The position numbers and the translations under genes were made by a program. Shown here piece by piece: positions 1-7,469 of a DNA stretch of 24,261 nt. The first letter of the stretch is position 1, and the number at the start of each line of letters is the position of its first letter. Origin of the DNA: Aureispira sp045105775 (GTDB taxonomy: Bacteria; Bacteroidota; Bacteroidia; Chitinophagales; Saprospiraceae); NCBI GenBank assembly GCA_045105775.1, contig JBGCDW010000103.1:1-24261 (forward strand). The letters run 5' to 3'. The notes below the pieces were generated by a model. It had not been told where the DNA came from. It saw only the letters and a program-made list of their open reading frames with translations, and ran no database searches.

Positions 1-728
1 GATTTTTGCAACGTATCATTAACATCTATAGTAATAGTAGGGTGGTCGTCTTCAGGTGTTTGTCCAGTCAAAAATACAAAAGTATCATCATTGGGTTCTA
101 CTAAACCTGTTGGGTTTTGTTCCTTTCTGCGTTGAAAATCCTTTAGGTATTGTGTCAATTCATCATCAGCCGTACCATTGACCGTCAACTCATAGCCATT
201 TTCGTTCATTAATGTTTGAACAACACGAACATCGTGCTCATCATTACAGGCATCTGCACCAACAGAGTTGTCAATTTTGCGATTAGTTACAGGCGTGTTG
301 TCATTGCCTCCATCATTCTGATGATCCGAACCTGTATCGTCTACACCAGCCAATTTTTTCCAAGTAGGGCTATCAGGCTCAATGGTTCCAGAGATAGGCG
401 TGATGTTGTTGTCTTTTTGGAATTGCTTGATGGCCGCTTTGGTTTTGGGGCCACAATCGCCATCAACTGTTATTTCTAGCAGTGTTTGTACGGCCTTAAC
501 ATCTTCTTCCTTGTTGTCTCCACCAACACCTACAGAGCCACTAATGGTTTTAGAATGGCTGGTGTTGTCTTTATCCGTAGAGGCATGGAGTTTTTGGATA
601 AGGGGTAATAATTTTAGTAATTTTTCTGCCGTTTTGTTATGAACAGAGGTATCGTGGGGGTTGTTGTGTAGGTCCAAGTACCTGCTGATCTGCTCCTCTA
701 AGTGAGCTAGTCGTTCTAGAAGTCCCAT
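1..728 (-). CDS. Peptidoglycan-binding-repeat protein, C-terminus cut by window edge
   Basis: The frame is open from an ATG at 728 to the window edge, giving 242 visible residues, so the C-terminus is missing. A stop lies two codons upstream of the ATG, which fixes the start. There is no signal peptide. Residues 1-60 are a charged helical region. Two similar domains follow, at about residues 64-128 and 154-222. Each starts with a Ser-Val-Gly segment followed by an acidic stretch, then a V..VQTL(L/M) helix, a (T)V(D/N)G turn, a helix with K.FQ or K.FQR, and an exit helix ending in LAG or LTG. This is the layout of PG_binding_1-like repeats, which bind peptidoglycan stem peptides in many hydrolases and also occur in phage-tail-like and secretion accessories. 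No catalytic domain is visible in the part present. I am fairly sure of the fold assignment; the role is unknown. Confidence 0.72.
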   Translation of the reverse strand, partial: MGLLERLAHLEEQISRYLDLHNNPHDTSVHNKTAEKLLKLLPLIQKLHASTDKDNTSHSKTISGSVGVGGDNKEEDVKAVQTLLEITVDGDCGPKTKAAIKQFQKDNNITPISGTIEPDSPTWKKLAGVDDTGSDHQNDGGNDNTPVTNRKIDNSVGADACNDEHDVRVVQTLMNENGYELTVNGTADDELTQYLKDFQRRKEQNPTGLVEPNDDTFVFLTGQTPEDDHPTITIDVNDTLQK

Positions 729-791
729 AAATTAAGATAGTTGAAATTGGATGGTCTATTTATTTGGTCGTAAAATAAGGTCAAAGGTGTG

Positions 792-834
792 TTTACTGGT
801 CATGGTGGGGTTGTGGAAACCCCCACACAGTAAA
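792..834. other. Imperfect inverted repeat/hairpin in 3' flank of lipoprotein gene
   Basis: TTTACTG at 792-798 pairs with CAGTAAA at 828-834. Between them GTGGGGTT-like and AACCCCCAC arms form a second, inner stem with one bulged base. The hairpin lies between the stop of the lipoprotein gene and the start of the next minus-strand gene. No strong T run follows in either direction, so it could be a weak terminator, a processing site or a 5' leader element of the peptidoglycan-binding gene. Confidence 0.4.
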
Positions 835-906
835 TTTAAGTAATATAAACCAAAAAAACAAGTCTTAATTTAGCTTCTTATAAGAGCAGATCAGTAGTAG
901 AGGTAA

Positions 907-1590
907 TTATTGACCTTTATACACATTGTATTGTTCCAAGGGCAGTTGTTCTTTGGTAAGTAAACTCCGCTCACTGTTATTACTAGCATCATAAGTATCT
1001 ACTACTTTCATATGATCTTTTATAATCATCCATTGCTCATTAGATGTATCTAAGGCTAGACTGCTGTTGCGTTCCCACTGTTCGCGGCTGCCGCCATCTT
1101 GTTTAATGAGAATAGTTTGTTGTTCTATTTTTAATGTTCTTAAGGGATCGCCTGTAAGCCCTCCACATTCCTCACATAAAATTACTTGGTCACTGTTGGC
1201 CCATAAACGATACTGGCCTTGTGGGTTTCCTTGTAGAATTATAAAACTTCTAGGAGGAGATAAGTCGTCTGGTTTTGCCATACTTTGTGGATTATTGAGC
1301 ACCAATACTTTGTCTGGAATATCATCATTATTGAGGTCGCCTTCTGCATCTAGGAGCATAGTTTGTCCGTCTTGAATAAAATCTTCGATAGAGAGGCTCC
1401 AGTTTCCGCTTGTTTCCTGTGGAACCGATGTTGTTGGAGGTGTTGGATTGCTTTCGGGTAGGTCTACGGTTGTTGATTGTTCTATGGTTGGAGCAGTGGT
1501 TTGGGATGTGTTTTCAGGAGTCGTGGTTTCGCAAGCAGCTAAACTAATGACTAAAGCACAGCCCCAAATGAAAGGATGTTGTATTCTCAT
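907..1590 (-). CDS. Acidic lipoprotein with an FG-GAP-like calcium loop
   Basis: This 227-residue protein starts with a signal peptide and a lipobox ending at Cys20 (S-L-A-A-C), so it should be exported and lipid-anchored. Residues 21-62 are a Thr/Pro/Ser-rich linker. The rest resembles a single FG-GAP/VCBS-like beta unit: residues 85-93 read DLNNDDIPD, a typical Asp/Asn calcium loop, followed by the beta strand KVLVL. A CEECGG motif further on has two cysteines two residues apart. The C-terminal half looks like a small beta domain. I do not recognise a named family and assign no enzymatic function. It is transcribed alone or with the downstream peptidoglycan-binding gene, 178 bp away. Confidence 0.75.
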   Translation of the reverse strand: MRIQHPFIWGCALVISLAACETTTPENTSQTTAPTIEQSTTVDLPESNPTPPTTSVPQETSGNWSLSIEDFIQDGQTMLLDAEGDLNNDDIPDKVLVLNNPQSMAKPDDLSPPRSFIILQGNPQGQYRLWANSDQVILCEECGGLTGDPLRTLKIEQQTILIKQDGGSREQWERNSSLALDTSNEQWMIIKDHMKVVDTYDASNNSERSLLTKEQLPLEQYNVYKGQ

Positions 1591-1693
1591 AATAAGGTGG
1601 TATTAAAACTCTTGTTAAGCAATGAAATATCTTATCCAAGATAAGCATCTATATGGGATTGAGTGCTGTTTTTGAATTACTATTGCTTATGAC

Positions 1694-1731
1694 CACAAAA
1701 AAGCTCTTTGAGGATTTCCCCAAAGAGCTTT
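1694..1731 (-). terminator. Rho-independent terminator of groESL
   Basis: AAAGCTCTTTG at 1700-1710 and CAAAGAGCTTT at 1721-1731 are perfect 11-bp inverted arms with a 10-nt loop. On the minus strand the stem is followed by a run of T. It lies about 47 bp past the groEL stop and is oriented to stop groEL transcription. Confidence 0.85.
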
Positions 1732-1777
1732 ATGACTTATCTCCACGTCTGTGGATTTGATATTTATACGGTTGTGT

Positions 1778-3418
1778 TTACATCATACCGGGCATACCAC
1801 CTGGCATACCGCCTGGCATACCACCTGGTGCTGCATTTTCCTCTGGAATGTCATTGATAACACACTCTGTTGTCAAGATCATAGAGGCAATTGATCCAGC
1901 ATTCTCTAGTGCTACACGAGATACTTTTGTTGGGTCAATTACACCTGCAGCTTTGAGGTCTTCGTACTTTTCTGTACGGGCATTAAAACCAAAAGAACCT
2001 TCTCCTTCACGTACTTTCATTACGACTACAGAACCTTCTAATCCAGCATTGTTTACAATCGTTCTCAAAGGCAACTCTAAGGAACTACGTACGATGTTGA
2101 CACCTGTAGTTTCATCGTCATTGGCACCCTCAAATCCTTCTAGGGCATCAATAGCGCGTACTAGAGCGACACCGCCACCAGCAACAATACCTTCTTCTAC
2201 AGCAGCACGAGTTGCGTGCAAAGCATCATCTACACGGTCTTTTTTCTCTTTCATTTCTACCTCAGTAGAAGCCCCTACATACAACACAGCAACACCACCA
2301 GACAATTTGGCCAAACGCTCCTGTAGTTTTTCTTTATCATAATCAGAAGTAGTATTCTGAATTTGATTTTGGATTTCATTGATACGTGCTTGAACGCTTT
2401 CTTCTGCACCAACACCATTGACAATGATCGTATTGTCTTTGTCAATCGTAACACGTTCACAGCTTCCCAAGTGTGCAAGTTCCACAGCTTCCAAGCTATG
2501 TCCAGTTTCTTCAGCAATCAATGTACCACCCGTTAGGATCGCAATATCTTGCAACATTGCTTTGCGACGATCACCAAAACCAGGTGCTTTGACAGCAGCT
2601 ACTTTTAGCCCCAAACGCAAGCGGTTAACTACCAATGTGCTCAATGCTTGGCTTTCTACATCTTCCGCAATAATCAATAGAGGGCGGCCAGCTCCATGTG
2701 CTTTTTCTAGTACAGGAACGATAGACTGGATGTTAGAAATTTTCTTGTCATGGATAAGAATGAAAGGATTTTCAAACTCAGCTTCCATAGACTCTGTATT
2801 GGTTACAAAGTAAGGAGATAAGTAACCACGGTCAAACTGCATTCCGATTACTTTATCGACATAGGTTTCACGGCCTTTGGCTTCCTCAACAGTGATCACA
2901 CCATTAATAGTTACCGATTCCATTGCTTCAGCGATCAAGGTTCCGATTTCGGCATCTCCATTAGCAGAGATAGATGCTACTTGTTTGATTTTTTCAAAAT
3001 CACTACCAATAATTTCAGAAGTATCTTTGAGGTATGCGATTACTTTGTTGACCGCCTTGTCTACACCGCGTTTCAAATCCATAGGATTAGCACCAGCAGC
3101 CACACTCTTTAGTCCTGCATTAACGATTGCTTGTGCCAATACAGTGGCAGTAGTGGTACCATCACCAGCTACATCAGCCGTTTTGGCAGCGACTTCTTTT
3201 ACCATTTGAGCGCCCATGTTAGCAATGGGGTCTTCCAATTCTATTTCACGAGCTACAGAAACACCATCTTTGGTGATGTGTGGAGCACCAAAACTTTTTT
3301 GAAGCACTACGTTACGACCTTTGGGGCCTAAAGTTACTTTTACAGCATCGGCTAATGCATTAACACCTTCCTGTAATTTATTGCGAGCATCTGTACTAAA
3401 ACTAATATTTTTAGCCAT
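1778..3418 (-). CDS. groEL: Chaperonin GroEL (60 kDa subunit)
   Basis: GroEL forms the double-ring cytosolic folding chamber that works with GroES and ATP. The 546-residue length is normal. Diagnostic elements are the N-terminal FSTDARNKL and VTLGPKGRNVVL segments, the ATP-site GDGTTT at residues 85-90 with the metal-binding Asp86, the SGGVAVLYVGA segment, and DALHATRAAVEEGIVAGGG, which carries the conserved ATP-hydrolysis Asp. The tail repeats GGMP and ends in GMM, the flexible C-terminus that lines the cavity. The gene lies 67 bp downstream of groES on the same strand, and the pair is closed by the terminator at 1694-1731. I found no CIRCE-type operator upstream of groES, so HrcA control is not indicated by the sequence. 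Confidence 0.99.
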   Translation of the reverse strand: MAKNISFSTDARNKLQEGVNALADAVKVTLGPKGRNVVLQKSFGAPHITKDGVSVAREIELEDPIANMGAQMVKEVAAKTADVAGDGTTTATVLAQAIVNAGLKSVAAGANPMDLKRGVDKAVNKVIAYLKDTSEIIGSDFEKIKQVASISANGDAEIGTLIAEAMESVTINGVITVEEAKGRETYVDKVIGMQFDRGYLSPYFVTNTESMEAEFENPFILIHDKKISNIQSIVPVLEKAHGAGRPLLIIAEDVESQALSTLVVNRLRLGLKVAAVKAPGFGDRRKAMLQDIAILTGGTLIAEETGHSLEAVELAHLGSCERVTIDKDNTIIVNGVGAEESVQARINEIQNQIQNTTSDYDKEKLQERLAKLSGGVAVLYVGASTEVEMKEKKDRVDDALHATRAAVEEGIVAGGGVALVRAIDALEGFEGANDDETTGVNIVRSSLELPLRTIVNNAGLEGSVVVMKVREGEGSFGFNARTEKYEDLKAAGVIDPTKVSRVALENAGSIASMILTTECVINDIPEENAAPGGMPGGMPGGMPGMM

Positions 3419-3485
3419 GATTGTTGTTCGTTTTTTTATTATAATTTAAACAAAATAATGATACAATGGGATAGGGTAGAAAAGA

Positions 3486-3752
3486 TTAATCAAGGATCAA
3501 TAAAATATCGTCCTCTTTCATAATTAAATAATCTTCTCCCTTGTGGCTTACTTCTTGACCAGCGTATTTGCCATACAATACAACATCATCAACTTTTACA
3601 GTCATTTTTTGGTCATCTTTGCCAGGCCCAACAGCAACAATAGTTCCACGCAATGGTTTTTCCTTAGCAGTGTCAGGGATAATGATACCACCCTTAGTTG
3701 TTTCTTCTGCGGGTGCAGGTTTTACCAAGACTCTATCATTAATTGGTCTCAT
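3486..3752 (-). CDS. groES: Co-chaperonin GroES (10 kDa subunit)
   Basis: This is an 88-residue co-chaperonin, slightly shorter than the usual 90-97 residues. It forms the heptameric lid of GroEL. It begins with the conserved PINDRVLVKP strand. The mobile loop that contacts GroEL is visible as TTKGGIIIPDTAKEKP at about residues 18-33, followed by the G.(I/V)VAVGPG turn and the Y(G)KYAGQE and ED(D)ILLILD closing strands. It is the first gene of the groES-groEL operon. The 293 bp upstream, shared with the divergent LRR gene, is AT-rich and should hold the promoter, but I could not pick out a convincing -33/-7 pair or a heat-shock operator. Confidence 0.98.
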   Translation of the reverse strand: MRPINDRVLVKPAPAEETTKGGIIIPDTAKEKPLRGTIVAVGPGKDDQKMTVKVDDVVLYGKYAGQEVSHKGEDYLIMKEDDILLILD

Positions 3753-4045
3753 AGTAAGTGTATTTTATTATTTGGTTAAAAAATTTAAATTGGATAAGTA
3801 GAAAAAAACTACTCGATAACCACTATAACACATCTTATACCAAGTGATTTTTTGCGTCTTTTTGTCAGTTATTTATTCATAAGCTGCCATTTTATTCCTC
3901 AACGAGTTTTTTGAAGAGAATAAGGCCATTATTCAACAGCCAATTTGTACCAAGAAACGCAACAAAACGTTTAATAAATTAGTATACTAGCACAGAATTA
4001 AATTCAAGCTAGATATTATATTACTATTACTACAAAAAACTAAAC

Positions 4046-5386
4046 GTGAGTACAGAATTTGAAGAACAAAGAGAAAGCCTATACGCGCTAATCAAAAGCT
4101 CTGATGAACAAAATGTAGTAGTGGGAGCCATTGTAGCCAAAGGAAACCCCAAACTTTGTCAAGATCTCATAGAACATGCCCACCAATTAATTGAAGAAAA
4201 GTGGGAGCGAGGAATTATTATTAACATCATTCGAGTAGCCGCAGAAATCCCCGAGATAAAACAAATCTTGGAAACCCGTTACCAAGAGCTTATTCAACAC
4301 TTGATGTACAATTATGAAGTGATAGATGAGAAAAAAGTAGACCTACAATATTTATTGCGTTTAGTAGGCAATTGGTCGTCTAGATTCTTGCGTCAAGCCT
4401 CGGTCGATTGGGAACCCCAGCCATTGACACAAGCCGTATTGGCTACCATTCCAATCAAGCATTTGGATATGGAGAATCAAGCGTGGCCAACGTTTCCCAA
4501 ATGGTTGCCTTATTTACAAGAATTAGAAAGTATTAATCTTAAGAATGCCTTGCTCAAAGAATTACCTGCTGCTATTGAGCAATTGAAACATTTGACCAAT
4601 TTGGTGCTGGATGATAATTACCTCACTACACTGCCCGATAGCATCAGCAAGTTAAAACAATTAAAGGTGCTTTCTGTAGCAAATAATCAATTGCAATCCT
4701 TGCCAACATCTATTGGAACATTGCAGCAATTGGAGCGCGTTTCTTTTAGAAACAATCAACTCCAAGCATTGCCACAAAGCACCCAACAATGGATACAACT
4801 CAAAGAATTGGATTTGGCCGATAACCAATTGGCTACCCTGCCAGCTTGGCAGCAAGCACTGCTCCAACTCCAAAGTATTGATTTGAGTAGTAATGATTTT
4901 ACCCATCCTCCAGAGAGTTTGCAACAGTGTCCTGCTTTGGCTAAACTCAATTTATCCAGAAACAAATTACGGGCTTTGCCCACTTGGTTGCAAGATTTGA
5001 AGCAGTTGAGAAAGCTTTATTTGGCCAATAACCAGTTGACAAATTTACCTGATAATCTATTTACCTTAACGCAGATTAGCGCGCTTTATTTGTATAATAA
5101 TAACCTGACCCAACTGCCCGATACTTGGCAAAATTTGTCTAATTTGACTTATTTGGATTTGGAAGAAAACCAAGTGACTGAATTGCCAGCATCTATTGGA
5201 CAATTAACTAAACTTCAACGCTTATTGCTCTCCAAAACAGCCCTTCAAACCTTGCCCACTACCGTATTAGAGTTGCCAAAAATTAAGAAAATATCTTTTA
5301 AAGATACCCCTTTGTCCAAGCACGTCAATAAAGCATTTGTACGAAAAAAAGAAGAACTAAAAGAGCTCGTTGAATTGTTGAAATAA
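4046..5386 (+). CDS. Leucine-rich-repeat protein
   Basis: This protein has 446 residues with a GTG start, chosen because it opens the frame and no ATG precedes the conserved region. Residues 1-130 are a helical, charged N-terminal region without repeats. From about residue 132 to 425 there are eleven clear 23-residue leucine-rich repeats of the pattern LxLxxNxLxxLPxxIxxLxxL, flanked by degenerate units. The C-terminus is a Lys/Glu-rich helix that probably caps the solenoid. This is the Ras-suppressor/SHOC2-like LRR class. It has no signal peptide or membrane segment, so it is probably a cytosolic protein-binding scaffold. The partner is unknown. It is not similar to the STM4015-type protein at 12568-13503. 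It stands alone, divergent from groES and convergent with the restriction gene. Confidence 0.9.
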   Translation: MSTEFEEQRESLYALIKSSDEQNVVVGAIVAKGNPKLCQDLIEHAHQLIEEKWERGIIINIIRVAAEIPEIKQILETRYQELIQHLMYNYEVIDEKKVDLQYLLRLVGNWSSRFLRQASVDWEPQPLTQAVLATIPIKHLDMENQAWPTFPKWLPYLQELESINLKNALLKELPAAIEQLKHLTNLVLDDNYLTTLPDSISKLKQLKVLSVANNQLQSLPTSIGTLQQLERVSFRNNQLQALPQSTQQWIQLKELDLADNQLATLPAWQQALLQLQSIDLSSNDFTHPPESLQQCPALAKLNLSRNKLRALPTWLQDLKQLRKLYLANNQLTNLPDNLFTLTQISALYLYNNNLTQLPDTWQNLSNLTYLDLEENQVTELPASIGQLTKLQRLLLSKTALQTLPTTVLELPKIKKISFKDTPLSKHVNKAFVRKKEELKELVELLK

Positions 5387-5402
5387 ATAGCGGCCTTGTA
5401 TA

Positions 5403-5441
5403 AAAGCAGTTGATGTATACCCTTATTCTGCTTTGGTTTTT
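5403..5441. terminator. Possible bidirectional terminator between convergent genes
   Basis: AAAGCAG at 5403-5409 and CTGCTTT at 5428-5434 form a 7-bp stem with an 18-nt loop, followed on the plus strand by GGTTTTT. It sits 16 bp past the LRR stop and next to the stop of the minus-strand restriction gene, so it could serve both. The long loop makes it less certain than the other terminators. Confidence 0.4.
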
Positions 5442-6541
5442 CATTCAATATTAAACTCGACTCTACTTTGTTGAATTATTTCTTCTAAAATAGCATTACT
5501 TTTTCCATTTTCAACCAAAGTTTTAAATATTGATTTAATCTTCGGAAGGTTGATTAACTCTTCAATTGCATCTATATATTTTTTGACAATAACGTTTATT
5601 GAAAATTGTGCTTCTGCCCCTTCTTGCAGCATTCTTTTGAGTTGGTCTTCAGGAAGTTCAGATTTTATTACAAATGTGATTGGGTATCGCTCTATCTTAT
5701 CAATATCAAGAAAATATTTTTTTACATCGGTAGTCTCGGTTACTTGAAAAAATCGACCTAATGGTTTCATGACAAAATCAATTCCCCCATCATTAGCATT
5801 TGTTCTTCCTGTTTTGTAAAGTTTTAGGCTTTCTTCTGAAATATTGTCCACTTCAAAACCCCAGAAAATACTTTGTTCAGCATAATGAAATTTTAAAATG
5901 GAATAGCTTACTATTTCAAAAGTCCTTGCATCAACATTTGGTTCTAAAAGAGAAAAAATGAAATCTGATACTTTCTTAGGAGCTTCCGTTCCAATAGTTT
6001 TTAGTTGTTCACAAGTGGCTAAAAAACTATTAAAAGATTTTCTTTTAGCTTCAATGTATGCGTCGATAATTTGCTTGATAGATGAAGCAATATTAAAAAT
6101 CTTTGTTCCATGTTTAATTTTTAAAAGATTTTCATTTATCCAATATCGTTTTGTTTTACTATCTCTCAATATTGGAATATGGGAGGCATCTTCATATAAT
6201 GCCTTAAATTCTTGATTCATTCTATGATTCAGTGAATGGTTTTGTAGTTTTTCACCAAAAGGGAGAGCATTCATCTTATTTTTTAATGCGGTATATACAG
6301 CTCCGTCATAATCCGAATATGTTCCATTTTTGTCAAATTCGTTGAATAAATAATCTTCTACTAAAACATAAATTGCATAGAGGTTTGAAAAGCTACTTCT
6401 CGCTTTAGAGCCTTTATAGGCAGAAGCTGTTTTTTTGTTGATATACTTGATTAAGTAACTCTTCTGAAAAATTTCACTGCCTGATTTGCCAAAATCATTT
6501 TCCAGGATTTTTGTTATTTCTTTGGTAAATTTGTGTTCCAT
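5441..6541 (-). CDS. Type II restriction endonuclease, PD-(D/E)XK-like, partner of the methyltransferase
   Basis: I chose the ATG at 6541 (366 residues); a TTG four codons upstream is possible. The first 190 residues are helical and Lys/Glu-rich. The candidate nuclease core follows: Glu209 in a FEIVSY helix, then GGIDFV with Asp255, a GRFFQVTE strand at residues 262-269, and a helix-strand continuation. A canonical site would read D-x(n)-(D/E)xK; here the second half is QVT(E), so the lysine position is unusual. The identity rests mainly on context: it overlaps the end of a beta-class adenine methyltransferase by 47 bp, the typical arrangement of a type II system, and both genes are more AT-rich than their neighbours. 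It should cut the sequence that the methyltransferase protects. Confidence 0.72.
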   Translation of the reverse strand: MEHKFTKEITKILENDFGKSGSEIFQKSYLIKYINKKTASAYKGSKARSSFSNLYAIYVLVEDYLFNEFDKNGTYSDYDGAVYTALKNKMNALPFGEKLQNHSLNHRMNQEFKALYEDASHIPILRDSKTKRYWINENLLKIKHGTKIFNIASSIKQIIDAYIEAKRKSFNSFLATCEQLKTIGTEAPKKVSDFIFSLLEPNVDARTFEIVSYSILKFHYAEQSIFWGFEVDNISEESLKLYKTGRTNANDGGIDFVMKPLGRFFQVTETTDVKKYFLDIDKIERYPITFVIKSELPEDQLKRMLQEGAEAQFSINVIVKKYIDAIEELINLPKIKSIFKTLVENGKSNAILEEIIQQSRVEFNIE

Positions 6542-7469
6542 TGGGTTCTTCAAATAATTTTAAAACGTTAGGTTTGTCAATTTTTTCTCTTTGATAAGAT
6601 TTTACTTCTTTTTCTAATTTCTCTCCATTATAGTGCGTAGCTATATCTAATCTTCTAAGACCTATTTTTACATATTCGTCTTCTAATTCAATTCCAATAG
6701 ATTTTCGATTTAAGCTTTTAGCAACATAAGAGGTAGTAAATGTTCCTGAAAATGGGTCTAAAACTAAATCCCCTTCATTAGAACTCGCTTTAATTATCCT
6801 TTCCAAAAATTTAATTGGTTTTTGAGTAGGATGATTTTCATATTCAGCCATTCGATATCTAACCCTTGGATATTCCCATACATTTCCTGGTACTTTTTCT
6901 GTATTGTAGGGTTGAGGTGGATTTTTTCTGTAATCTATTAATTTACGTTTAGCTCCAGTTTTTGCCTCCACCAAAATATCTTTTGCATTAAACGTGTATT
7001 TTTTTTTATCTTTTACACAAAATAAAATTGGCTCATACATAGAACCAAAATATTTTTTTGCTTGCACTCCTGAACTATCATAATACCACATTATTCTTGA
7101 AAGTATTTCAACTTTATCTCTTAGATAAATATCAAAGAATGGCATAAATTGAGTAGAAGTCATAATATACATACTTCCAGTATCTTTTAATTTATTTAAG
7201 CAGAGGGTTATCCATTGATAACACCATTCAAGATATTCATCATCTTTTTGTTTGTACTTCTTTCCATTGAATTTTTTTCCAATATTGTATGGCGGGTCAA
7301 TAAAGACCAAATCAATTGATTTATCGGCTATTTCGGAGTTTAGAACTTCTATTGCATCTCCATGGAAAATTTTATGTCCTTGATTTTCAAATGCTTGCAT
7401 ATGTTTTATTTGTTTGTTCTCAAAGTTAGTAAAAATTGCTTGTTTTTTCCTTTTTTGCATAAAAACCAT
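6495..7469 (-). CDS. DNA adenine methyltransferase, YhdJ-like (beta class), predicted ATGCAT
   Basis: This enzyme transfers a methyl group from S-adenosylmethionine to N6 of adenine in duplex DNA. The motif order is that of the beta class: the catalytic DPPYN at about residues 58-62 comes first, and the AdoMet-binding DPFSGTF at about 238 comes late, before a KSIGIE strand. Between them are YDSSGVQAKK, a YGSMYEPIL-like segment, DYRKNPPQPYN, VPGNVW and HPTQKP, which I recall as nearly identical in E. coli YhdJ (M.EcoKII, target ATGCAT). The target here is therefore inferred as ATGCAT. Starts are possible at GTG 7472, ATG 7469, ATG 7460 and ATG 7400; the last best matches the YhdJ N-terminus. 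The ATG at 7469 overlaps the STM4011 stop in a TGATG, suggesting coupled translation. Confidence 0.93.
   Translation of the reverse strand: MVFMQKRKKQAIFTNFENKQIKHMQAFENQGHKIFHGDAIEVLNSEIADKSIDLVFIDPPYNIGKKFNGKKYKQKDDEYLEWCYQWITLCLNKLKDTGSMYIMTSTQFMPFFDIYLRDKVEILSRIMWYYDSSGVQAKKYFGSMYEPILFCVKDKKKYTFNAKDILVEAKTGAKRKLIDYRKNPPQPYNTEKVPGNVWEYPRVRYRMAEYENHPTQKPIKFLERIIKASSNEGDLVLDPFSGTFTTSYVAKSLNRKSIGIELEDEYVKIGLRRLDIATHYNGEKLEKEVKSYQREKIDKPNVLKLFEEPNGTQIYQRNNKNPGK

Noticed and set aside
216..642. Two plus-strand open frames (about 87 and 86 codons)
   Set aside because: They lie antisense to the peptidoglycan-binding gene, whose minus-strand frame is continuous and makes domain sense; the plus-strand products have no features.
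1848..3331. Several plus-strand open frames of 60-160 codons across groEL
   Set aside because: They are antisense shadows of groEL, created by its codon bias; the products are low-complexity and unlike any protein family.
3753..4045. CIRCE-type operator or heat-shock promoter upstream of groES
   Set aside because: No TTAGCACTC-N9-GAGTGCTAA or near match is present; the only palindrome is a short AGTAG/CTACT pair with an A7 loop (3797-3813), too weak to call.
4046..5386. Tandem DNA repeat array or CRISPR in the LRR gene
   Set aside because: The periodicity is 69 bp at the protein level (23 residues) with strongly diverged DNA, as expected of leucine-rich repeats and not of a CRISPR.
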